Of a DNA stretch of 64,000 nt, positions 29,575-43,143 are shown in pieces. The translations under genes were made by a program, and so were the position numbers. Under the pieces are notes generated by a model. It was given only the letters and a program-made list of their open reading frames with translations, ran no database searches and was not told the DNA's origin. This DNA is from Nannochloropsis salina CCMP1776 (Eukaryota; Sar; Eustigmatophyceae; Eustigmatales; Monodopsidaceae): the NCBI GenBank assembly GCA_004565275.1, contig SDOX01000005.1, positions 1-64,000 on the forward strand, written 5' to 3'. Position 1 is the stretch's first letter. Every line of letters begins with the position of its first letter.

Positions 29575-30851
29575 CTCAGATATACGGGGTTCTTATAAAC
29601 ATCCGATAGCCATACAAACAGAGAACCACAAAGGTGTTGAGATTTATGAAGAGCACATGTAAGACTACTGTCCTATCAATACATATCCATCCTTCTGACG
29701 ACCGGGTTCTACGAAGGGGGCCGAAAACAGTTCGTGGAATGTTAGGTGGTTCCTGCCGACCACGAACATGCCCGGACCAATGGTCACGGAGAGTTTCTTG
29801 CAAGAACATGGCAACCCCTTTGCCAACGAAGCATGCACTGTGAACCCGCGGCGCGCGGCCCGGCAATAAATGGTGGAAAGGGTGCCGTCCGACATCGAGA
29901 TTTTATGGCGGACGGGGCGCGAATGGCGGTAGCCGGCCCTCTCGGATGTTCACCCCGGAGCGTTCCCCGAGAATTCCCGGGAACAACGTCGTACAGGTGG
30001 ATTTTAAGGGGAAAGACGGTCACGTTGAGCTCACCGAGTCGTACAGCCTTGCGCTTCGGGATGAAGTCGGGTTCTTGACCGTGGCCGTCTCCATTTTATG
30101 GGTGCATTGCTGGAGGGTCCGTTGTTCACTGTCACCGCGCTTCTGTCGGCTTGTGCCGTCTTTCAACTTCTATCCAGGAATAGACAGCGACGCAAACTAA
30201 TTTAAATAAATGCAAATAAGAGATGGAGGTCACGCGGCTATGACAAAAGTACGTTAATTTGCGAAATTTCTACATTACCATACAATTTTTGGAATAAATT
30301 GATATTTTAAATTTGGAAAAACTTGTCTGCTGGCTGGCACGCATGAAGTAGTAGGATTTTCCGAGCGCCGCCCCCCCAAAAAGCCCTGATGATTTTCGGG
30401 CATGGAATTGATTGTTACAGACTGTTCTCATACCCTCATTCTATGCTTGTCTCTAGTCTTGATGCATGTTGGGAGAGGTAGGGCGATAACCTTGCATATC
30501 GAAGAGTGTCACTCCGTTGCCTTCAAGATGAAGTTTCAGGACAGCCTAGTTTTCAATGACCTTGTGTAATTTGAATCAAAGTAAGGCATATTTTGGAAAG
30601 ACATGTTTTGCTCCCAAATTGCTTTTCCCCTGCCAATATTGATGGAACATTACTATATAATTTGAACAGGAAATTAGAAAAAATGAAGTTTTGTAGGAAA
30701 AAAAGAAAATCATGACCAGACGTAGTTGAGTCTTTGAACTTAGCATCAGCAAAAGTTGAATGTCTTGAGTAGTGGCTCAATCTCGTGGTCTTTCTTGACC
30801 TTCTGTGCGTGTGCTATCCTACCGACCGTCACATTCTACTTCTACTCCCGC
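29575..30851. other. Intergenic region with a CpG-rich orphan block
   Basis: The region between 29650 and 30160 is strikingly CpG-rich (runs such as CGCGGCGCGCGGCCCGG near 29850) and holds minus-strand ORFs at 29895-29665 (FTVHASLAKGLPCSCKK, GPGMFVVGRNHLTFHELF) and 30023-29784 whose composition is protein-like but which match nothing I recognise. They might be two exons of a small gene with the TF promoter upstream. From 30180 to 30850 the sequence is AT-rich and empty apart from the 3' flank of the next gene. Confidence 0.4.
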
Positions 30852-32784
30852 CTAAAGTTCATCATTCTTTTCGTCCGCCGATCCGTACATTAATCGCGCG
30901 TTCTCCCGCATGATGTCCTTCCACTTATCAGGATCGGAGGCAGCAGCACGAAGGTCTGGATCCTCGAAGGTATTGAGCCATTCCTAAGCGTTCACGTGAA
31001 GATAGGGTAGGTTCGAGAGAATCTTAACTACCTGTCACCCTCGTTCCACGTTGTTCCATATCATTCTTCGCACGAACCTCGTTTTCCAAAAAGTTTTTCC
31101 GCGCGTTCTCCATCTTTTCCGGGTCATCCAGCGACCTCTTGAGCTGCATGAGGGTAAGCATTCGGGCATGAATGGCACCATCCATCACATGGACCCCCGT
31201 GTACGCGGATTTCTGACCGTCTCTTACCCTGCTCGCTACAATCGAGAAAACGCCAACTCTCTATATGTCGACTCTTTTGTAATCCTCACCTCATTTCCCA
31301 TCCCAGCAAATATCTCCGCCAAGTTTGCGGCCGCCTCCTCGATAGCATCGTCCTCTCCGGCCAGAAGTGCCTTCACTTTCTGTGCCGGCCACACAAGGTA
31401 ATTCAATAAATCAACACGACAACTTCTCTCTCATTGTCACGAGCATGTCGATTTCTTCCCTGCCATGGCGGGTTGAATTCCCTCTAGTCCTCCCTATGTG
31501 CTCACCCTCTGCTCAGAAGGGTCCAGGTTCTTCAACAGCTCCGCCATGACTTCCTCCCGCTTACCCTCGTCGTCAACCATGTCAAGGATAGTATCGGAGA
31601 CCTATGTAATCGAGCAGGGGGCAAAAATGATGAGAAAAGGGTGACAGCGCAGGCACGGGAGGGAAGCAGCCGAGGCGTAGGGCAGAAATTCGAGGCACGC
31701 CTACCTCTTTAAACTCATCCATGCCTTTCTGAAACAGCTCCTTGAGTTTCTCAGGGTCGTCGAACTCGGGCTTTTCCAATATCCTAAGGGGAGGAAATAA
31801 AGTGATGCAGACGAATTCTCACAAACTTTACCTTCTGAGATCATTCCTTCTCCCCTCTTGCCCCCATTCAGACCCTCCCAGCGCCAACGTGGCCACTCGA
31901 AACATGAGCACCCTGTGCTTCCTTCCCACACACTCTCCTTACTTTTCTAAACCCGGCAGATTTTCGAAAAGAGGCGACTCCCGCAGCGCTTTCTTGAGAA
32001 GAACAGGGTCGTCCATCATGGCCTGTATCTCTGGAGACTGTGCCGTGGAAGAGGGGGGGTCAAGGGAGGCACGAATAGACAGGGTGAGACGCATGTCGGG
32101 AGGGGGGGAATGAGGAGGAAAAAACGTGTCACTTGCATTCATGGCCTCTTCGACGACGCTCTTCATGTCCAGGTCGCCAATATCCAGGTCCATCGCTTTC
32201 AGCATGTCGAATGGGTTCAGCTCCTCCTTCCTGATGTTAAGCGACAAACCCATGTGGTAGAAGTGGCATGTGCCCCGAGAGAAAAAATTAGAAGGAGGTG
32301 CGAAAGGAAATATATCATAATATACGGCTGATATCCCCGCCAGGCACATTGCAGCAACGGCAGGCCTCCACGTACCCTCCTGAGTGTTTGGCAATTTTCT
32401 GCATGTCATCAAATGAAAGACCTGTTCGAATTCGATAGAGACACAATGAGAAGATGCGGACTTCCACCTACGTCAAAATTTCTCATTCGATTTTTTTTCC
32501 TCCCTTCGTCCGCACCTCTCGTTTGCTGCCTGGGACAAGTGGACTTACCGCCTTGAACGTCCTCAGGCCTCACCGCACCATCTTCCTTCTTCACTTTTTT
32601 CATGCCCCACTAGAAAAAAGGGAGAGGGGGGGATTTAGCCGAAGATGCTTCAAAGGAAAATATCGCGGTACAAAGCAGAGGACGATGGACCCCGCCTTCT
32701 ACATACCTGAGCCTGAACTACGAGCAGCAGACATGAAAGCAGCAGCAGAAGAAGACGACCCGAATATAATAGGCGCGTACACAT
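30852..32784 (-). CDS. Uncharacterised ER-targeted acidic helical protein, about ten exons
   Basis: Exon 1 ends after 32708 (donor GTATGT). It encodes MCTRLLYSGR and a Leu-rich signal core (LLLLLLSCLLLVVQAQ). It joins in phase 0 to WGMKKVKKEDGAVRPEDVQGG, then to LSFDDMQKIAKHSGG, KEELNPFDMLKAMDLDIGD, IQAMMDDPVLLKKALRESP, ILEKPEFDDPEKLKELFQK, VSDTILDMVDDEGKREEV, KVKALLAGEDDAIEEAAANL, LKRSLDDPEKMENARKNF and EWLNTFEDPDLRAAA, ending at 30852. Most junctions close in frame; that after KSVVEEAMNA is uncertain. The DDP-x-x-L motifs recur every 35-50 residues, each near the middle of an exon, and resemble the STI1/chaperone-binding motif (PEIQ-x-MM-x-DP). In chromist algae such a leader can be an ER signal or the first part of a plastid bipartite leader. 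No named family was recognised. Confidence 0.65.
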
Positions 32785-33211
32785 GACGAAATTCTCTCCT
32801 ACAACCTGTGTCTGGCATGAATGGGAAGAAACATGAAGAGGAACAAGGGCAAAGAGATGCAAAGAGAGGTTTCCCTGCCCCTCCCTTCGCTAGGCTGCAT
32901 TTGGGCGAAAGGGATATGGAGATGACATACACAAATCATTGACGTCCGTAGTAGGTGACAAAGAGCACTCCATCAAACTCTATGCGGAAGGTGCACTTGA
33001 CAGATACGAGAGGAATAGTACGCAATACATTTTTTTCCTCCTCGCAGCTCATACCTAGCCTCCTCCACCACTTTTATCGCCCCTCTTTCGACGCTCGCCT
33101 CCTCGCTCGATCCAGCTCAACTCAACCATGTAGCTTGCGCAATATACACACCACACAACCCGCTACAGATCTTCTGGGTCCAGGTCACGCTCATGCCTTC
33201 AAATAGCCGAC
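32785..33211. promoter_or_regulatory. Divergent promoter region of the ER-targeted gene and the M1 peptidase gene
   Basis: A 427-bp gap between divergent start codons without coding features. No TATA box or repeated motif could be named. An in-frame upstream ATG at 32862 would lengthen the minus-strand protein by 26 residues, but it would bury the signal core, so 32784 is preferred. Confidence 0.45.
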
Positions 33212-36200
33212 ATGCCGAGAGAGGAGGTGAACGAGGCTGCAGGTGGGTGTTTTCTTCCTTCATATTTTTGTTTATATTTACTTAGACATACTTTTTCCCA
33301 CACGCTTCTGGACAGGCATAAAGCTGTCTCGAGGCTTGGCAACCATTCGGTCAATAGAGTAAAAAAGAGAATGAGGAGAAAGGGAGGGAAGCGAGACAGT
33401 ACGATGGATGGGTTTTTGTTGCCAGGGGCTAAAAGCCATTACGTTCCAGACTTGATGATATTCCCGGTGCACCAAGGTACGGCTATTGAGGAGAGGGAAA
33501 AGGAGCACTTCTTATTTAGGATCTCTGTCTATATGTTTATCTTAATATTTTTTGGGTCTGAACACATCCAAACATAACCTGGCAAAGCAATTGAATCATT
33601 GTCACGGTCTGAGCCTGTGTTCCCATTGTGCCCGCCTCCTCGTCTCACACCCCGACTCTCTCCCCAGACATCCACTTAGATCTGACACAGATCCCACAAA
33701 AGACGCTCAAAGGCGTGGTGCACATCACTTTCGCCTGTCGATCGCCCACAGAGGGAAGGAAGGTCGTGCTTGACGCAGTGGCCTTTGCGGAATTGGCGGT
33801 GAGTTCTGCAAGCGCGCAGCGGGATGTGAGAGGGCAGGAAGGTGTCTTCCACGTGGACGGGGCGGATTGTGCAAGGGATCATGTGCACGCCTTTTATCCT
33901 GAAACCGCTTCTGAACATTTCCAGATGATGCCCTCCTACCCTCCTCCTCCGTCCTCGCCTGCAGGTAGACAGCTTGGACGCGAGCTTCTCCCTGTCGTAC
34001 CGCTACGACGGGAAGAGGGTGCAAGTCGTGTGGGACAATCCGTGGCGCGTGGGGGAGCAGCGACGGATTCGAGTGCTTTACACTGTCGTCGCCCCCGTGG
34101 CCGGTGCGAAGGAGGAGTGGGGAAGAAAGAGAGGAAGGGAGGTGGCAGGAGGGGAGGACAGAGAGTCAAGCAGACATGGCGGAAGGGAAAGACGCGCTCC
34201 GTTGGCCATTCATGATTCAACCCCCCCACTCCAGGCATGCACTTCTGTGGGGACGCCGGCGATGGCAAGGGCCCTACGTACATCCTTTCTGACCACGAGA
34301 CGGAGAAGTACGGCATGCCCCATCCCCCTGTCATCTCCTCTTCCTCGCCCCCTCCCTTCGAATCCATTCTTCCTTCCGAATTATTTCTCATTCTCTACGT
34401 CACTCGAATCCATTTCTCCTGCCGAGTGGTCCCCCATTCCCTGCGTCACCTCTTGCCTCTTCTCCCTTTCTTTCCTTCCTCCCAGAGCTCGCTACTGGCT
34501 CCCTTGCATGGACGTACCCGCCGTCCGCACCACGGCCTCATTCTTCCTGACCACGCGACCGGAGCACTTGAGCTTTGCGAATGGGGAGCGGGTCGATAGC
34601 GGGGAAGGGGCGCCGGGCGCTCGGCCGGCGTGGGGACAGGGTCAGTGAGGAAGTGTCGCGTCGCAGACAGGTCATGGGATGCGCCATGCTGATGTTTTCA
34701 CTCCCCCTTTTTTGCAGATACGAGGACCACCTGCTGGCGCCTGGACATCCCTTGTCCTTCCTACCTCCTGTGTGTGGCCGCGGGGGCCCTTGCACTCTTC
34801 AAGGAGGCCTCCGAGGAGAGCAAGGCCCTCCTGCCCGGGTGCCCCATCGCCTACATCGCCCCTGTGGGCGTGGAGGAGCGAAACGTTCGCCTCGCCTTCG
34901 AGGTCGGGTCTCTCTCCTCACCTCCCGCACCAGTGTCAACGCCTTCCGTGATGGTCCTCTCTGTCCCCTTAAATCCATTTATCTTGCCCTGTCATCTGTC
35001 TTCTTCTGGTTGTCGGCTTCGATCGGACTTTACGCATCCTTTCGTCCCTTTTCTTCCGCTTTTTTGGGGGACGACTGAACCGTGACTTTCTTCCCTATCC
35101 GCAGCCCACAGCTCGAATGCTGCACTGGATCGCAAACAAGGTCGGGAATGGGACATTTCCCTTCCCCAAGTACTACCAGGTCGGGAGGGAGGGAGGGAGG
35201 GAGGGAGGCGGCAGAGGGGGAGCGGTGTGGGGAAGAGACAAGAGAACCCTGAGGCTGTCGATTGCTCCGTCCTGATTCACAGACTCCTCCTCTGTCATGC
35301 AGGTGATGGGAGACGCGCATGAGTCGGCGATGGAGAATATCAGTTTGGTGTCATGGGGCCTCAACTGGCTGATGGATGAGACACTCTGTGCGTGGGAAAG
35401 GGCGGGAAGGGTGGGAGTGAGAGCTCGAGGGAGGAGAACTGAGAAAAGGGGGGCGGAGGCAGGAAAAGAGCACACGAAAATCGATGCGCTGGGGTACGCT
35501 GTCTGTATTTGAATCCAGCACGCCACCGCTCGTGGTACTTATTTTACTATGCCTTCCGCCTATTTTTGGTTCAGTGAAGGAAGACAGGCTGGTCATGAAC
35601 TCGATCAACATTCACGAGATCGGACACAGCTACTTCGGGGACTGCCTGGTGGTAAGGCGGGAACGACGAGACATGGGGAGCAGTGTGCAGAATCCGGGCG
35701 GCAGTGTTAAAGGAGAAAGCTTGCTGAGAATCCCTCTTGTGGCAGCGCACGCGACATCCTTAGAGGATTTTCAACAAGTCCCGTTCGGCCCCCATATCAT
35801 TCCCTACCCCACACTGCAGATACAGCATTTTGAGCACGCCTTCTTGAAGGAGAGTTGGGCTACCTACATCGAGTGCTGCTGGTTGGAAGATACCGAGGGC
35901 CAAGATACCTTTCTCTTCCAGGTCAGGAAAAGCGGGAGGGGCGGGGCAGTGGGCCGGTTAAGATGCAGGAGATGGGCGAAAGCCCTTGCTTTCTGGTTTA
36001 TTAAATTATTTTAAAATCTCCTATGTTTCATTTTGGACGTCGCTTCTCTCTTTTCTTCAATTTTTCCCCAGCTTTATACAGACCTACGCGCTTACATTAC
36101 TGAGGTGGAGGACGACTATGCGCGACCGATTGTCACGCGCACATACAATTCCTCGTGGAGCATGTACGATGATCACCTGGTAAGAGGGTTAAACTTTGAA

Positions 36201-39200
36201 TAATATAATACTGAGTTATTATGGGTTATGCAAGGCACGAGAGTCGTAGATTTTGATGCCTTCACAAGTATATAGCTAATTCGCGACGGCCGCCTGAGTA
36301 CAGGGCACATTTCTTGAGGAGCCCTCAAGGATTAGTCTTCTAAACCTATAAATCTTATCCAATTCTTGCCTTCTTCCCGTCTCCTGCTTTCCATTGACAG
36401 TACCCCGGTGGATCCTGCCGTCTGCACATGCTCCGGAAGCTCCTGGGCGATCAAGTCTTCTGGCAGGCAGTGCGGGCATACGTGGACCGGTATGTAGAAC
36501 CTCGGAGGATGGAGAGGGCAGTGACAATCTTAATGGCTTGACTTCTTGGATGTCTCGTGTCTTTGGTAGATTTGCTTTATGACACATGATTGCTGTCTTT
36601 TCAGGAATATGCATAAAGTCGTGGAGACGAGTGACTTCCGCAAGTGCTTGGAGGAGGTCTCCGGCCGCTCTCTGGTGCGTTTTTTTGAGCAATGGTTCTA
36701 CACGCCATCCTTTCCGCAGGTATGAATATCTTTTCTTGTCGGCTTGTCTCAGTCGTCTCGCCATTTTCGTGTGCGGGGGCGAGTTTGGATCCTCTTTTTT
36801 TTTTTTTGACGTTTCTCGCTTCCTTCTGAACCTACTCCCTGCAGCTAAGGGGCGAGTGGGAATATGACGAGGAGACCAAGGTCATCACGCTGAGCATCAA
36901 ACAGGGGGAGTTGGAGGACAGCGATCGCGAGGAAGACGATGATGAGGAAATAAGCTTGTTTGATATTGCTTTCACGATAGAGGTCTACAACAGGGAGGGG
37001 GTATTGGAAACAACCTTGAGGCCTGCCTTGACTCGCACAACCCGCAAAGTAGTCGTTCAAGCCAAAGTCTCTCGCTCGCCATGCTACGTGCATGTGAACC
37101 CGCAGCTGGCTGCGGTCATGACCCTTGGTGAGTCAGTTTGGAAAGGGAGGGATAACGCGGGACGGATAGTCGCGTGGCATATGTAAACGAAGCCGCGAGA
37201 GTGTCTGTGTGTTGGGGCTTATCGAGCAGCGGATCGCGATAATGGCGCGAGAGTATCTGTGTGCTGGGGCTTATCGAGCAGCGGATCGCAATAATGGGTC
37301 GGAATGTGGCGCCTGATAGTCATTCATTGTTCTCGCGCAACCAAACATTGGGATCTAAATGACAGACATGGAATGTGAGGAAGAAATCCTGGCAGCGACA
37401 GCGCGACGTGCCACCGACCTTCCCTCTCGCATTTGGGCGTACGAGCAGCTCATCGAGGAGGTGGCTACTCCCAGTGCGATGGCTCACGTCCGGTAAGGCG
37501 ACAAAAGAACTTGTGTAGATGCTTCTTGAGACAAAATCCAGCCTAGACTTCGTATGCCAATTATTCCCCCGCTGAAAATACACATGCGCCGAGACAGTGA
37601 GCACGTTCCTGCAGAGCCCTTTTGGGGCGTACGCGTGGCCGTCGCGGACATTCTCGGCGACAACCCGTCTCGGACCAGCGCGCAAATTCTAGGGGAGTTG
37701 TTGAGAGCCGAAAAAGATCCACGTGCCCTCCATCACATCGCTGAAGCATGCGGCGCGTTTCGACATCCGCTTCTCAGAGATGCCTTGCTAGACGTGTGGA
37801 CCCGACAGTGGGACTTGTATCGGTAATGAGGGCCGGGTATGAAGTTACAGGAGATCAAGACGAGAATCGTAGGTTTCTTGCTTTTGGGTGATTGTCGCAT
37901 TCGCTTGATGTTTTCTTTCTACTCTATCCATTGGACGCAGGGCGAAGGCGGAGATATTGACATCCCTTGGGAGTCAGAATGATGTTCAGGACCTGGAGCT
38001 CCTTCTGGATATTTGTCGGGAGCACGAGTCGTCGGAAGGCGCGAGGAACGACCCCAACTTGCTGGAGACAAACATCGTGGGCAGCGGTCTGTATGGGAGA
38101 AGGAATCACGGCAGTTATTGTCTATGGCGTGAATGTTAACGACAGCATGTGAAGTCATATGATTGGTCGCTGTTTCGTTTTGTTCCTCATAGTCTGCCTT
38201 TTTACACACCCAGGTGCCCTACGTGGCCTCTCTTATCTGCGTGCAGCACACCCTGTCGGCAAGCACAATACAATTAATGCATATAAATATCTGAAAACCC
38301 GCCTCACGGATGGCGGGAAAAGGGAGGCCCAGCTTTCCATTCGGATAGTGGTGGTCGAGGCCTTTGCCCGCGCGGCGTCTTACGTTCAAGACAAGAGCAC
38401 GAGAGAAGAGGCGGCCGAAATATTAGCAGGGTTGTTGATGGATGAGGAGCAGCGAACGGCGGAAATAGCAGCGTGGGCGCTATCGGAATTCCTGCCTCTG
38501 GAAGCTGAATATTATCGAAGGTAAGCGGAAGTTTGGCAACGAGGAAAAGAGAGGTTTCGAAGTGTAGTGAAGAGAGAAGATAGACAAAACGAATATTGTT
38601 CTTGTGATATTGTTGATAAGGATGTTAACATATAGATCTATTTTTTATTCCCTTCTCCAGTGAGCTTTTCTCTCTTCGACATCGACTCCCGGTGCAGGAG
38701 CATTTCTCGCTCGACAGGCTCTTGCGAGACCTGGATGATGAGAAAGAGGAGGCCACGCCGCTGCAGAAGTTGAAGAAAAAAATGGAACGGTGGGAAGATC
38801 GGGTTGGAGCGTGGGAAGAGGCGCTCGAGGAGCACGTGGCTGATGTTGACAAACATCTGCTCAAGAATGAGGGAAAGGGAAAGGGAAAAGTTCCGAGCGG
38901 AAGGAGCAGGACACCAAGAGGGGACGAAAGTGGGAGCTCTGAGGATAGTGGGAGTGAAAGTGAGAGTCAAAATGAGAGTGAGAGCGAGAGTGGGGGGAGT
39001 GGGGGTGGGAAAAGTGAAAAGGGTGGTGAGGGAGGTAGCGGCGGAGTCAAGACGAAATCTGTGCACCACCATGGACACACCCGTCGCCGTCATCGGGGAG
39101 GGAAGGGAAGGGGTTGGAGAAAAGATGGGGGGCACAAGCATGGACACCACATGCGAGGCGGGGGGCGAGGAGGCTCTGGGGGGGGACGAGGGGAGCGAGG

Positions 39201-39219
39201 TGCGCAGCAGGCGTTTTGA
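33212..39219 (+). CDS. M1-family zinc aminopeptidase with HEAT-like C-terminal region, about 18-20 exons
   Basis: Recognisable exons in order carry KSHYVPDLMIFPVH, HLDLTQIPQKTLKGVV, GMHFCGDAG, RYWLPCMDVPA, APVGVEERNVRLAFE, HESAMENISL (exopeptidase GAMEN site as SAMEN, about 35318), HEIGHSYFGD (zinc site, 35612), FLKESWATYIE, YPGGSCRLHMLRKLLGD (YEKG-like Tyr) and FFEQWFYTPSFPQ. Splicing after CLV to IQHFEHAFLK puts exactly 18 residues between HEIGH and the third zinc ligand Glu, the M1 rule. The active site is therefore intact and this is not the catalytically dead TAF2. The C-terminal half has HEAT-like helices (FWGVRVAVADILGDN, ALHHIAEACGAFRHPLLRDAL, AEIAAWALSEFLP), an arrangement seen in bacterial M1 enzymes. 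It ends in an acidic Ser-rich then His/Arg/Gly-rich tail. The small 5' exons are approximate. Confidence 0.85.
37194..37297. repeat. 52-bp tandem duplication inside an intron
   Basis: Two adjacent 52-bp units (37194-37245 and 37246-37297), each with GGGGCTTATCGAGCAGCGGA, differ at about three bases. They lie between the donor near 37126 (GGTGAGTCAG) and the exon starting about 37360 in the M1 peptidase gene. No coding effect. Confidence 0.85.
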
Positions 39220-39569
39220 GGAGGAAGAGGATAGAAAAAGATAATGGCGTTTGAGATCTCTTTCCATGTCGAGCATTTGTCTTTTCTCGAAACGTACTTG
39301 GAGGGACCTGAAGAAGGAGGCAGTAGCGGCTCCGCCGCCATACCTAACGGTACACGTTCATCCTCGTTTCATGATCTCCTGCCCCCTCTGACGCGATCAT
39401 CTCACTTCTCGCTTTTCCATTTTTCGAAGGATATTGGCACAATTAAAAAATGCATGCATCGCTTCATTCGTTGGGATAAGATGCCTTCACACCATTTGAG
39501 CCTCGCCTCATAGGTCCACGACAAGACGAAAAATAGCCATGAAGGCTATTGCCCCATCGTCCATCTCCC
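39220..39569. other. Convergent intergenic region
   Basis: 350 bp tail-to-tail between the M1 peptidase and the aminotransferase. A short ORF at 39244 (MAFEISFHVEHLSFLETYL) is in plus-strand orientation but has no splice or domain support. Nothing else seen. Confidence 0.4.
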
Positions 39570-42376
<2,807 letters not shown>

Positions 42377-43143
42377 TGACCCACAAACTGAAGTGAAAAT
42401 TTGCACGCAGATGCGAATAGGCCCCTGGCTTCTTCCCCTGCGATGCGAGCGGATCGAATGTCTGAGAATTACTGCAAACAATAGTTATTAGAAAAGGCCT
42501 GATGCGTACGATTCCATGGACCAAATAGACAGTAAGGTTTTGAGGTTTGAGGGGGGGATTCGGGAGGGTACGTGGGAGGGAAAGCGCTCAAGATTCTTAA
42601 ACCAGAATTAGCGACACGTGCGATAAGCTTTACGTGCCCTGGACAGGTTTTCGACACGCGCGGAGCAAAATTTTGCGCAGAGTCAACAGACCAAGATTGA
42701 TAATCATCTCAAGAAACAATTCTATTGCATTTTGTTAAAGCACGCTGGAGGGAGTCAGCCAATGGCCCGACCGGCTACTAGGTTGGCTGCGCATAAAGTA
42801 ACCATCAAGTTGCTTCTTTCTTTGATGTGAATATCGCTATCTCGATTATTGATTGAAGGTGCCACCTTCCATTTGGTTAGTTTTACTCTTCATACAACTT
42901 AATATGCGAACGTGTAGTTTCACGAAAAAAGGGTCACAGCCATACCTAGCATCTGTGTCCATTATTCTTATGCGCGAACAGCAGCCCACTTATTTCTTAG
43001 ACTGCTTAGTTTTGTTTACCTGATGTCATAGTCTTTACATAATCGCACTAGCACATTTGATTTGTCGTCAGGGCTAACATGGAAACATCTTCGCCCCGGC
43101 TCGCCTATGGCATTCGCCCTCTATGATCTTGCTTCTCCCCCAC
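42377..43143. other. Intergenic region
   Basis: Between the aminotransferase start and the 3' end of the Kelch-BTB gene. It is AT-rich, with no ORF or repeat worth naming. It should contain the aminotransferase promoter and the 3' UTR of the Kelch-BTB gene. Confidence 0.45.

Noticed and set aside
33212-39219. TAF2 (TFIID subunit) identity for the M1-like gene
   Set aside because: TAF2 has lost the zinc site, whereas here HEIGH, the Glu 18 residues later and SAMEN are all present.
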